The notes below the pieces were generated by a model that ran no database searches, was not told the origin of the DNA, and was given only the letters and a program-made list of their open reading frames with translations. Shown in pieces: positions 27,001 to 34,476 of a stretch of DNA of 38,251 nt (the stretch's first letter is position 1; each line of letters begins with the position of its first letter). The position numbers and the translations under genes were made by a program. The stretch is from an uncultured Clostridia bacterium. GTDB taxonomy: Bacteria > Bacillota > Clostridia > UBA1381. The stretch lies in contig CANQXJ010000017.1 in the NCBI GenBank assembly GCA_947627795.1, positions 1 to 38,251 on the forward strand, read 5' to 3'.

Positions 27001-29474
27001 CCCATATAGTCGCCGTCGTGCGTAAGCGTATTGTTTTCTCCGTCCGTCACGTCTATATTGCCGAACATTCGTCTTGCCGCGCACACACCCAGCGTGTCGC
27101 CTTCAAACTCCATACTGCCGTCATTATATATATTGACCGCGATACGCTTTGTGCCGTCAAATTCCTCGCTGTCAAACACGATCTCGCTCAGACCGTACGA
27201 TATATCGCCGCCCGACGCTTTTCCTCTTAACGAGGCGCTGTCAAACAGGTCTATTCCGCTGTTACTGTTAAGCTCTATTCCGAGACCTATTGCGTTCACC
27301 GACTCCCCATACGTGTTGAGCACCAATTCCGAATTGTCGCTCATAAGCAGATGTGACGTAATACAGCCGAAGGAGTCCGCGTTTCCGCTTCCGCCGGTCG
27401 CGGACGCCGATACATATGCGTCGCCGTAAATTCCTATGCCGTCACTCACATCAGGGCTTACCTCGCTTTCGTAGAGAGCGCCGCTGAGCATACCGATGGA
27501 CTCTCCGTCGGCTCCCTCGTTATCCGCGTAAATACGTCCGCCGTCGGCGAATACCAAGGCGTCGGACACCATAATTGCGCGTCGTCCGTAAATGCCTATG
27601 CTTTGGTGAAAGCCGTCGGACACGTTCACACAGCCGCCGACAGACTCCAATATGCCGTTTCCCGATACATTCACACTGCGGTCGCTGTATATACCAAAGC
27701 TGTCCTTATTGTTTCCGTATCCGCCGGACACGTGAAGCGCGCCGACGTTGCTGTCGCTGTGTATTCTTAAAACACATCCCTTCATCGAGTAAATTCCCGC
27801 AGTAAACTCACTGTCCGTGAGACTTCCCGCGATTATTGTCGGCTGCTCTCCCTCATTAACGTTAATATACGTATACTCCGGCAGAACAAGTCCCAAATCA
27901 GCCGAGGTGTAAAACTCAAAATCGCTTGTGAGCGTAAGGTTTTCGCCGTCGCCCGCCGCGCCCGCGACATTGTCAAGCTTTTCCGTATACTCGCCCGTTT
28001 CGCTGTCATAGTGCTTATAGAACGAGCTGTCGGCTGTATTGTAGTAAAGCGAATAATCAGCTGTTTCACCCTTCGTGAAATTGATGTATGCTGCGCTGCT
28101 GTTATTGTATGTATATGTATGTTTCTCGGTGTTAAATTCGACAATGTTCGTGAAGCCTCTGTCTGCATCTTCGCTGCCGAGTACCGTGACGCTTCCCGCA
28201 GGCGCTTTGAATTTAGACTTGTCCACAGTACCCGTGCTGTCGTCGCTGCTTTGCATATAAGCCGCCGTATCGCCGTACGCCGTAACATTTGAGTTGGGAT
28301 TTTCGTTCACGCTGTCGTCAATCACAATTCTTACTCCGCCGAATTCCGCGTCCCGGTTTTCCTCATAGGAGAAGTAAAGTTCACCTATTCCGACGCTGCC
28401 TTCGCCTCTGCCGCACGCGAATATATTACTTTCATTGTCGGCTGTGACAGTTCTTGTTCTTTCGTCCGTTATACCGAGCATAAGACCTACCGAGGGAACG
28501 TTGTCCTCCGTGCCGTCTACTTTCGCGCCGCACGCGTAGATCGAGGATTTATTGCGCGCCTCGATGTTTGAAGTATATATTCCGTAGGTGTAGTTCGTAC
28601 CGATACCGCCCGCGCCTATGATAACGGCGTCGTCCGTCGCCGATACGGTTCCCGAGCCGAAGGTGCCGTCCGCTTTCTGCCTGTCCTCCACCATTATGCC
28701 GACGCTGCCTCCGTCACCCGCCGCGCCCACACCGACAAGCGAAGCGCCTTTTACGCTGATCGAGTAATCCGCGTCTGCACCGGTGGACTGAACCTGAGCC
28801 CTGCCGCCGTATGATGCGACTACTCCCGTGCCGTAAACGTTCAGATTTCCCGCGTATATTCCGCAGCTGCTGAGCGTACCGCTGTTAAAGGCGGCAACAG
28901 CCAAATTACCTGTTTCGTTCGTGTTTATGTTTAATGTGGTATCGCTGTCGATAACCGTGGGGTACGAGTCCTCTCCCTCCGTCTCCGCCTTATACGCGCT
29001 TATAACCATTACAGACGAGCCGTCGGGAATGTTGAACGTCGTTTCGCCGATAAGGTCAAACGTCTTCTTCGCCGACGAGATTATGACCGTGTCGCCCTCG
29101 GGGAATGTGATCTCACCAACGCCGTAATCCAAGTCCTCCAAATCGACGTCAGACTCCGCATCGGTGTAAAACGCTCCCTCGTCGGACTCAAAGCTTAAAA
29201 TGCTGTCGGTCTTTATGACATTGAATTTATTTTCGTCAAACAAAGCCGCCAATTCGTCAGCTGTTTTGCTTTCCGCGTCCGTGAAGTCCACGTCCTTAAA
29301 CGCGCCCCAATCGGTATCGCCCCAGTGAATTTCGCCGATACCGCCTTCGTACTCAGAAGACAGTCCGGCGATAAACGGACTCACCGCCGGCGCGGCAAAC
29401 GATACCGCAGGCAAAAGCGATACGGTCATTGCCGCCGCAAGAACGCATGATAAAAGCTTCTTGAAGTGTTTCAT
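24054..29474 (-). CDS. Giant secreted SLH-domain surface protein (paralogue of the gene at 8771)
   Basis: The product has 1806 residues. Signal peptide at about 1-27; N-terminal segment GDTDWGAFKDVDF shared with the paralogue; then three clear repeats of a module of about 370 residues introduced by tyrosine-rich segments (YSLYYNTADSSF about 474, YAIYYSADTGFRK about 848, YPLYFDGETGKLYK about 1188). These are Asn/Asp/Gly-rich and predicted to be beta structure. A GGGGGFKPSSSSSKP / ATTAPEATTAPEA linker (about 1560-1627) leads to three SLH repeats (about 1628-1806; TRGMLV, TREQTA, TRAEFA). It has one module more than the 8771 paralogue. Function is unknown; adhesin-like or matrix roles are inference. 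AAGGAGG precedes the ATG. Confidence 0.88.
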   Translation of the reverse strand: MKHFKKLLSCVLAAAMTVSLLPAVSFAAPAVSPFIAGLSSEYEGGIGEIHWGDTDWGAFKDVDFTDAESKTADELAALFDENKFNVIKTDSILSFESDEGAFYTDAESDVDLEDLDYGVGEITFPEGDTVIISSAKKTFDLIGETTFNIPDGSSVMVISAYKAETEGEDSYPTVIDSDTTLNINTNETGNLAVAAFNSGTLSSCGIYAGNLNVYGTGVVASYGGRAQVQSTGADADYSISVKGASLVGVGAAGDGGSVGIMVEDRQKADGTFGSGTVSATDDAVIIGAGGIGTNYTYGIYTSNIEARNKSSIYACGAKVDGTEDNVPSVGLMLGITDERTRTVTADNESNIFACGRGEGSVGIGELYFSYEENRDAEFGGVRIVIDDSVNENPNSNVTAYGDTAAYMQSSDDSTGTVDKSKFKAPAGSVTVLGSEDADRGFTNIVEFNTEKHTYTYNNSSAAYINFTKGETADYSLYYNTADSSFYKHYDSETGEYTEKLDNVAGAAGDGENLTLTSDFEFYTSADLGLVLPEYTYINVNEGEQPTIIAGSLTDSEFTAGIYSMKGCVLRIHSDSNVGALHVSGGYGNNKDSFGIYSDRSVNVSGNGILESVGGCVNVSDGFHQSIGIYGRRAIMVSDALVFADGGRIYADNEGADGESIGMLSGALYESEVSPDVSDGIGIYGDAYVSASATGGSGNADSFGCITSHLLMSDNSELVLNTYGESVNAIGLGIELNSNSGIDLFDSASLRGKASGGDISYGLSEIVFDSEEFDGTKRIAVNIYNDGSMEFEGDTLGVCAARRMFGNIDVTDGENNTLTHDGDYMGYVNSEGKPAQRAVIKARPAADYAIYYSADTGFRKNNEEGEPLTELPEGMSAEGNTITLRDTEFHTTKSCALIADGGVTLNIPKNSSAAISANNSDSADPEDPDASNVFGMMLFGDSVIQADGDMNVSAKGEGRTFGLASYGNLTVKGEGDLFVADFADTDSSWALMSTDALTIEESAHVYAYAMVIPKEGEPNVVGSMSRQLTVKDNAVLDTSGGINSRSIGIWDGYDLVTEDNASVIADGSLILYGNAETKPGAIRASGNSTVTVECDYNGNGDNVLDWGIMRGAGMEGDAQIYVTDNASVSSYTVAENGGAVSRAKAADGVSVVGGNAQGDSGALEYNGDTYVIPGTEDEANYVLFKSAAVDYPLYFDGETGKLYKTCDFSFDQETGDVANVTYSDPIEVPGAICEGNKLTLTSDFQFYTDYMDGLYLGTDTTLYVPEGESPTVCGGFSGLTLGGDIGGSSGIYCMGGNTLEIDGDLEVIGSGGTNISSWGIVSSTKNGSLNITGKGSLTARGGDVVYDGTIEGSRGDSAGIVSYNDLNISIAELNAVGGDSYKISNGICVDYPSMEPHTITISGGAKVNAKGGVCVGADDGDGYNVSIGCAANHVIIKDNSSLTATSSDADESYALVIYNWEEYGDGKIDLSGGSSLVLKALDSTYGCGIYGTNQPKPIIAKMDKDCTFTAEGTAAASVTALSGVSAVSDGKIVTCDGEKVGYVDADGNLVKEISFEAIDTKPTTAPSTHGGGGGFKPSSSSSKPTATPAATAEPTSAPEATTAPEATTAPEATQQPEPTNAPAADNLPFVDVNASDWFYNAVKAAYTEGLINGVMETEFAPNTTLTRGMLVTIVGRMGAADAKAGASFTDVDDNAYYAPYVAWAAENGIVSGFEDGTFRPDESVTREQTAAILYRYMQYVGANVSVGENTNILSYTDASEISEYAVPAIQWACGAGVINGYTDGSLAPKSGITRAEFAAMISAVSLI

Positions 29475-29533
29475 AATGTTTATCCTCCTTGTCTTTATAC
29501 ACTTAATTTTATTTAATCCGCAATAAAGCGATT

Positions 29534-29562
29534 AATATACCATATCCGCAAGTTAAATTCAA
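29534..29562 (-). promoter_or_regulatory. Promoter of the second giant SLH gene
   Basis: On the minus strand TTGAAT (29562-29557), a 17-bp spacer and TATATT (29539-29534) with an upstream TGG (extended -10). It overlaps the stop region of the MATE gene. No 21-bp repeat pair is present here, unlike the paralogous SLH gene, so this gene may depend on read-through from the MATE promoter for regulated expression. Confidence 0.55.
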
Positions 29563-29566
29563 ATAT

Positions 29567-31357
29567 TTACTTTTTCATATCTATCGTGATAATATTCATT
29601 TTGTATACGTAATTATATTTGATCTCCTCGGCTACCTTCCGCGCCATATGTACGCCTATTTTTGAAAAGTCCTCGGGATCGTATTTGAAATCGAGCGGGT
29701 TATATTTTTTGGCCGTGTTGCGGATTATTATACGAAACGTATTTTCATCGGAGAACAGCTTTATATCCATAAGCTCTCGGTTCTCGTTAATCTTCTCATT
29801 CGTAATCTGCGAATGAGCGATAAAATCCGCCGCCAGCTCCTCAAGGCAGAGCGCGCTCATATACGCCGTTCGCGCCGCCGCGCCGTTGTTTTTCAGGAAG
29901 CGCTGGATCTCAGCCGATAATCCGCTTATATCCGTATTGCTGTATCGTATGCTGATATCCTTCATCGGCACATTGTCGCGTATGCTCTCGTCGAGGAAGA
30001 GCATATCGTCGATTGAGGGCTTCAGGGTGCGTTTTTTCAAAACGAACAGCAAAGCGAAAATTATAAGAAATACCGTTTCGCAGCTTCCGTACGCGAGCCA
30101 CACGCCGTTATATCCCAAAGCCGGAACGAGCAGAAACATCAAAATCGGCATTATGAGCGAGTCCGGCACCGCCGCGAACGCTATTGACAGCAATGGTTTG
30201 TCTATCGCTTCGTAGAATCCTACTATAACATATACCACGAGCATAAACGGCGTAAACGCCGAAATAATATACACGCCTGTGCGTATGATGCTCTCCATTC
30301 CCTGCGCTTCGCTGCCGTTCATGTAAACGCTTATCAGGGGATTGAGCATAATCAGAATAACCGCAAGCCATGCTATCGCGAAAATATATGTAATTTTCAG
30401 CCCCTCCGCAAGTGTTCTCTTAACTCCGTTTTTATCGCGCGCGCCGGAAAATATTCCCATCATCGGACACAGAGCCGCGCGCATTCCGTCGGACGCGGTG
30501 AGAATAAGATACTGTATGCTGTTTACAACGGAGTACACAGCGAGTCCCGCAGTGCCGAGAGCCGCCGCTAATATATTGTTTATTACACTGTCGGCAAGAC
30601 CTTCGGCAAATTTATCCGCCGAGGTCGGGAAACCGTATTTGAACAGATTTGCCGCGTCGGAAAGCTTAAAGCGGTAAAATTTAATCATTATAGGCAGTTT
30701 CCTGCGCTTCATTGACGCGATACAGCAGAACATACTCATAAATGTCGCTACCCACGAGCCCATGGCAAGCGCCGCGACGCCGAAGTCTGTGAATTTTGCG
30801 AGTATCACAGACATTACCAAATTCAGAACAAGCTCGACGACCGTTGACAGCGTCACCTCAGCCTGATAACCGTATACGCTCAGGACAGACGTGAACACGA
30901 ACTTTATTCCGAGGAACAGAAAATACGGAGCGACAAATCTCAGATACACCGCCGCGATAGCCTCAACCTCAGCTTCGCTTGCGCCGCAGAGACGAACTAT
31001 AGTGTGCGCGAACACCTCCGATCCGACTACAAACAGCGCGCACAGAACTATTGCGGCAATCATGCCGAGCGAGTACATTCTGTTCGCCTTGTCGTTATCT
31101 TCCGCGCCTATTGCCACGCTCATTCCAAGCTCAACGCCCGCGCCTATGGCGTTCATAAGCGCCGCCGCTATTATGGTAACGGGCGCTACAACTCCTATCG
31201 CCGCTATATGCGTGGGAGTGAAGAAAAATCCCGCGAGCATCGCGTCGACCATACTTAAAAAGTTTATGGTAAGAATCCTCAAAAAACACGACGGAAACAT
31301 CCTTGTTACGGAGCGCCGTATTATTCTGTTATTACCTAATGTTTTTTCATTTGTCAT
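29567..31357 (-). CDS. MATE-family transporter fused to a C-terminal RsbW-like ATPase domain
   Basis: The product has 596 residues, about 130 more than a normal MATE exporter. Residues 1 to about 455 are a 12-helix MATE (NorM/DinF-like) domain. Residues about 468-596 resemble the histidine-kinase-like ATPase of anti-sigma factors: an N-box-like segment ALCLEELAADFI (about 500-511), FRIIIRNTAKKYNPLDF, and KIGVHMARKVAEEIKYNYVYKMN near the end, as in RsbW-type proteins. The fusion suggests transport is controlled by, or reports to, STAS partners (inference). The promoter has the 21-bp repeats. It lies 92 bp upstream of the second SLH gene and may lead a unit of four genes. Confidence 0.83.
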   Translation of the reverse strand: MTNEKTLGNNRIIRRSVTRMFPSCFLRILTINFLSMVDAMLAGFFFTPTHIAAIGVVAPVTIIAAALMNAIGAGVELGMSVAIGAEDNDKANRMYSLGMIAAIVLCALFVVGSEVFAHTIVRLCGASEAEVEAIAAVYLRFVAPYFLFLGIKFVFTSVLSVYGYQAEVTLSTVVELVLNLVMSVILAKFTDFGVAALAMGSWVATFMSMFCCIASMKRRKLPIMIKFYRFKLSDAANLFKYGFPTSADKFAEGLADSVINNILAAALGTAGLAVYSVVNSIQYLILTASDGMRAALCPMMGIFSGARDKNGVKRTLAEGLKITYIFAIAWLAVILIMLNPLISVYMNGSEAQGMESIIRTGVYIISAFTPFMLVVYVIVGFYEAIDKPLLSIAFAAVPDSLIMPILMFLLVPALGYNGVWLAYGSCETVFLIIFALLFVLKKRTLKPSIDDMLFLDESIRDNVPMKDISIRYSNTDISGLSAEIQRFLKNNGAAARTAYMSALCLEELAADFIAHSQITNEKINENRELMDIKLFSDENTFRIIIRNTAKKYNPLDFKYDPEDFSKIGVHMARKVAEEIKYNYVYKMNIITIDMKK

Positions 31358-31396
31358 TCAATTACACCTCTCTGAAACCATATTAATCTCTATTTT

Positions 31397-31461
31397 ATTA
31401 TATCATAAAAAGGCGCTGAGCTTCAAGAACATTTTATGCCAAAAATAATACATTTCGTGCC
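31397..31461 (-). promoter_or_regulatory. Promoter of the MATE-ATPase gene with 21-bp direct repeats
   Basis: On the minus strand GGCACGAAATG (from 31461) and GGCATAAAATG (from 31440) are 21 bp apart. TTGAAG (31426-31421) begins 14 bp after the start of the proximal copy; TATAAT (31402-31397) follows an 18-bp spacer. Confidence 0.75.
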
Positions 31462-31601
31462 ATTGTATTAGAACACGTTAATCCGGATGATTAGCAAATA
31501 TAGACGACGGGCAAAAGCGTAAAAAACAAAGGTGTGATATACCCCCGACAGTCAGACGATTTTGGGAGTGAATATCTCTATGAGTTCGGCTTTTTTCATA
31601 T

Positions 31602-31633
31602 AAAAAATCGAGGAAATGCTCCCTCGATTTTTT
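31602..31633. terminator. Bidirectional terminator
   Basis: AAAAAATCGAGG and CCCTCGATTTTTT form a stem with A- and T-tracts on both sides. A second small hairpin, GGGACT/AGTCCC followed by TTTT, lies at 31637-31657. Together they end the minus-strand DUF1540 transcript. Confidence 0.8.
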
Positions 31634-31690
31634 GCGGGACTTTTACAGTCCCTTTTGTCGGTTCTGAAATGATCTGATTTTTTTGGTTTT

Positions 31691-31867
31691 TTACTTTTTC
31701 AGCACAAACGAGTTACAGTCCGTGCATTCAACCATTGTGGGATTTGACTCGTGAGTTCCCACCTGAATAGCCGAAAGAGAGCAATAGTCCTCTTTTTGGC
31801 AGTGATTAGCGCACTGCGTTACGGTGCACTGAATGCTTTTGTTAGCGTCATCACAGCACTTATCCAT
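31691..31867 (-). CDS. Small Cys-rich DUF1540 protein
   Basis: The product has 58 residues, with eight cysteines arranged in closely spaced pairs (IQCTVTQCANHC, EDYC, VECTDC), matching the DUF1540 family of Firmicutes, which probably binds a metal. The start chosen is ATG at 31867, with GGAGG 8 nt upstream; the frame begins upstream at 31882 without support. The biochemical role is unknown. A candidate sigma-G promoter and its position next to spoIIE suggest late forespore expression (inference). Confidence 0.8.
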   Translation of the reverse strand: MDKCCDDANKSIQCTVTQCANHCQKEDYCSLSAIQVGTHESNPTMVECTDCNSFVLKK

Positions 31868-31918
31868 AATAGCTACCTCCAATATTCCGCGGAAATTTCC
31901 GCTGTAATCTTACATGGA

Positions 31919-31949
31919 TAGTATGCGCGGAGAGGAAGCGGAATATTAG
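31919..31949 (-). promoter_or_regulatory. Candidate sigma-G promoter of the DUF1540 gene
   Basis: On the minus strand CATACTA (31925-31919) equals the sigma-G -10 consensus; 18 bp upstream is CTAATA (31949-31944), a partial match to the sigma-G -35 (GNATR core). No sigma-A promoter of comparable quality lies before the gene. Confidence 0.45.
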
Positions 31950-31967
31950 TGGAAAAATTTTCATAAT

Positions 31968-34286
31968 TTACACGCTCTCCACCAATCTTATCGCCGCTAC
32001 GGACATATCGTCCGCAACTTCGTTGTGGCTTTTTTGAACCGCCGCCGTTATTATGTCGTCCGCGAGCGCGTCCATTGTGTCGTACGGCATCTTTATCTTT
32101 TTCTTTATCCACTCCGTCCTGACTCTCCCGTATCCCGCTTCCGTTATCCCGTCGGAAAGCATTATAACAATATCGCCGTCGCCGAGCTTTTTCATCTGTC
32201 CTTGAATTTTAACGTCCGGAAGCATTCCCACCGGCAGCGAAACGGAAAATACCGTTTCAACGCTGTCGCCTGCGTAAATGTAGCTCTCCGCGCCGCCTAT
32301 CTTGTAAAAGTCCGCGATGCCGGTCATGAGGTCAATACAGAGCAAATCCACGGTCGAAAAGCGCTCGTTATCGAGCTTCAGGCACAGCGCGGAATTTATT
32401 ATGTTTATTGCTGTGCGTATTCCGAACCCCGACTGTAAAAATTCGCGCAGCAGCCTGAGTGTTATGTGGCTTTCAACAAGCGCTTCTCTGCCGCTGCCCA
32501 TGCCGTCTGACAAAATCGCATACAGCTTGTAATCGTCGGTGGTGAACACGGTCATACTGTCGCCGGAAATCTCGCTGTCGTCGCGCGAAAGCTGGCGCGT
32601 GCCTATGTCGACGGTGTAGCGCGGCTTGGACGCAAATTTTAATAAACCGCTCTGCGCCACGTTTTCGTAGCCTATCGGTGTTTCCAAAGCCATAGTCAGT
32701 ATATCCGCCACTTGCTCGGCGTTCGTGCCGAGGCTGACGCTGAGATATATTTCCAATCGTCCCTTGCCGCCTTCGATTACGCTTATTTCCCGCGGCGTTA
32801 TGCCGTGCTTGTCCAGCTCGTTTACGGCGGTTTCCTCCATATCCTCGCGAAAAACGAAGCCCTCGCTTATTTCGCGCGACATTGTATCCATAAGCTCCGA
32901 CATCTCCCTGTACTGCCGCGCCGCGAGGTCGCGTCCCATTACGGCTTCGCCGGTGCGAACCATATTCTTTTTGTACAGCTCGTAAACGTGGCTGAATTCA
33001 AGCACGAAAAGCTCCTTATGAATACACCGTTCCCGAAACGACTGCGGCGCGGACGCAGCGGAAATGCCGCCGTCGTTTTCTATCGCGTCAAGCATTGCCA
33101 TTACGCTCCTGTAGGTTTTCGTAAAATCCGACTGCCAGCATTTTTGCGCCATGGAACAATTCGCGCAAACGCGCCGCGCAAGCTCGTCAAATATCGCATT
33201 CGCCTCTTTGCCGTACATTTTCAGGCGCTTGTCCGACGCGGCGCAGAAGCATTCCTCAAGACTGCGGAACGCGTTTGACGAGCGCTCGAGCCGCATTGAC
33301 AAATATTCCTTTATCCTCTCCTCTGTATTTACCGATTCAATTTGCAGAGATTTCGAGAAAAACGCGCCTATCCGACCGTGAACGCGGCGCGGCGTGGCGA
33401 TGAAAAGAATAACCGCGATCAACGCTTCATATATTGTAAGGGAAAGCGCGTCCGTTCCGCGCGCGTAAAGAAGCGATATCGCCGTGCCGCCGAGAAATCC
33501 GAGCGCGGCGCCGAAACGACCGAATGATTTTAACAGGCTTCCGAAAAGCGCGTTAAGCCCGTAAACGCCCATCATGATCATCGCGTTACTGTCAGCCATC
33601 GCCGACATAAACCCGATGCAGAGTCCGCCGCTTCCGGCGGCGGCAAGACCGCCGTGGAGAGCCATGCACATTACCGCGTACGCCGCGAAAATGTCGGCTA
33701 TGTCTATTCCGTACGGGAGCGCTATTCCGCGCATTCCCGTTATGAATACTCCCAAAGCAACCGCGACGGATATTATTTCGTCCTGCGCCGCCTGAGCGCG
33801 CTTTTTTCTGTTGGCGACGAGCCTTCGCGCTTTCAGAAAAATTATGTACATAATTGACGAAATAAGCGACTCCATAAAAAGAATCATCATTTCGTACATA
33901 CCTATATAGTTATACGCCATTACAGCCGCGCCGCCGATGAGCACCGATGCTCCGCACGCTATGGATTCCAAAATCCTGCGGTTTATGCGGGCGGGTGTTT
34001 TTACCCGCGTAAAAATCCAAAAAAGCAGCACGGCGATCAGATACTTTATCACGCCTGTTCCCGCTCCTGAGGTGGCAAGCCCGAGGCAGACCACCGCCAC
34101 TCCGAGATACGCCGCGCTTTTGTCGAAGCACGCCGCGAACATTGCCGCCCCAAAAGGAAACGTGCCGAAAACCGACGCGCGGCTCGCCAAAAACAAAAGC
34201 GCGCTCAGCGGAATATCCCCGATTTTCGGTGCACGCAATGCCTCCGCACTGTTTTTCGGCTCGATAACTACATTTGGCTCACTCAT
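31968..34286 (-). CDS. spoIIE: Stage II sporulation protein E, membrane PP2C phosphatase
   Basis: The product has 772 residues, close to the usual length (about 800). The N-terminal third has about ten membrane segments (residues about 25-300), the middle region (about 310-560) contains a Cys-rich stretch (VCANCSMAQKC), and the C-terminal PP2C domain (about 570-772) has the metal-binding Asp residues in LYAILSDGMGSG and IVIMLSDGITEA. In Bacillus it dephosphorylates SpoIIAA at the asymmetric septum and so activates sigma F. ATG at 34286 has GGAGG 8 nt upstream; the TTG at 34292 is too close to it. The promoter at 34320-34385 is of the Spo0A-activated type. Its STAS substrate could in principle include the STAS proteins of this window (inference). 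Confidence 0.92.
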   Translation of the reverse strand: MSEPNVVIEPKNSAEALRAPKIGDIPLSALLFLASRASVFGTFPFGAAMFAACFDKSAAYLGVAVVCLGLATSGAGTGVIKYLIAVLLFWIFTRVKTPARINRRILESIACGASVLIGGAAVMAYNYIGMYEMMILFMESLISSIMYIIFLKARRLVANRKKRAQAAQDEIISVAVALGVFITGMRGIALPYGIDIADIFAAYAVMCMALHGGLAAAGSGGLCIGFMSAMADSNAMIMMGVYGLNALFGSLLKSFGRFGAALGFLGGTAISLLYARGTDALSLTIYEALIAVILFIATPRRVHGRIGAFFSKSLQIESVNTEERIKEYLSMRLERSSNAFRSLEECFCAASDKRLKMYGKEANAIFDELARRVCANCSMAQKCWQSDFTKTYRSVMAMLDAIENDGGISAASAPQSFRERCIHKELFVLEFSHVYELYKKNMVRTGEAVMGRDLAARQYREMSELMDTMSREISEGFVFREDMEETAVNELDKHGITPREISVIEGGKGRLEIYLSVSLGTNAEQVADILTMALETPIGYENVAQSGLLKFASKPRYTVDIGTRQLSRDDSEISGDSMTVFTTDDYKLYAILSDGMGSGREALVESHITLRLLREFLQSGFGIRTAINIINSALCLKLDNERFSTVDLLCIDLMTGIADFYKIGGAESYIYAGDSVETVFSVSLPVGMLPDVKIQGQMKKLGDGDIVIMLSDGITEAGYGRVRTEWIKKKIKMPYDTMDALADDIITAAVQKSHNEVADDMSVAAIRLVESV

Positions 34287-34319
34287 TTTCAATTCCTCCC
34301 CTGTTGATACGCATAGCCT

Positions 34320-34385
34320 ATTATATCACCAACCAAAGGAAAAATTTGTCATTTTTTATTGTCGAACGGAAAAAATTTTTCGACA
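34320..34385 (-). promoter_or_regulatory. spoIIE promoter: sigma-A with 21-bp spacer and Spo0A boxes
   Basis: On the minus strand -35 ATGACA (34352-34347) and -10 TATAAT (34325-34320) are separated by 21 bp instead of 17, the unusual spacing known for Spo0A-activated promoters spoIIE and spoIIG in Bacillus. Spo0A-box-like elements are TTGTCGAA at 34359-34366 (plus strand) and TGTCGAA on the minus strand (34385-34379), with TGACAAA overlapping the -35. Confidence 0.75.
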
Positions 34386-34406
34386 TAAAAAAACAATAAC
34401 AATATT

Positions 34407-34435
34407 TTGACAATGCGCTTTCCGTATGATATACT
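34407..34435 (+). promoter_or_regulatory. Promoter of the phosphoesterase gene
   Basis: A perfect -35 TTGACA (34407-34412), a 17-bp spacer and TATACT (34430-34435). It is divergent from spoIIE and close to constitutive consensus. Confidence 0.75.
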
Positions 34436-34476
34436 GTATACGGCAATATTTCACACCGGTTTCAGCGGAGGATTTT

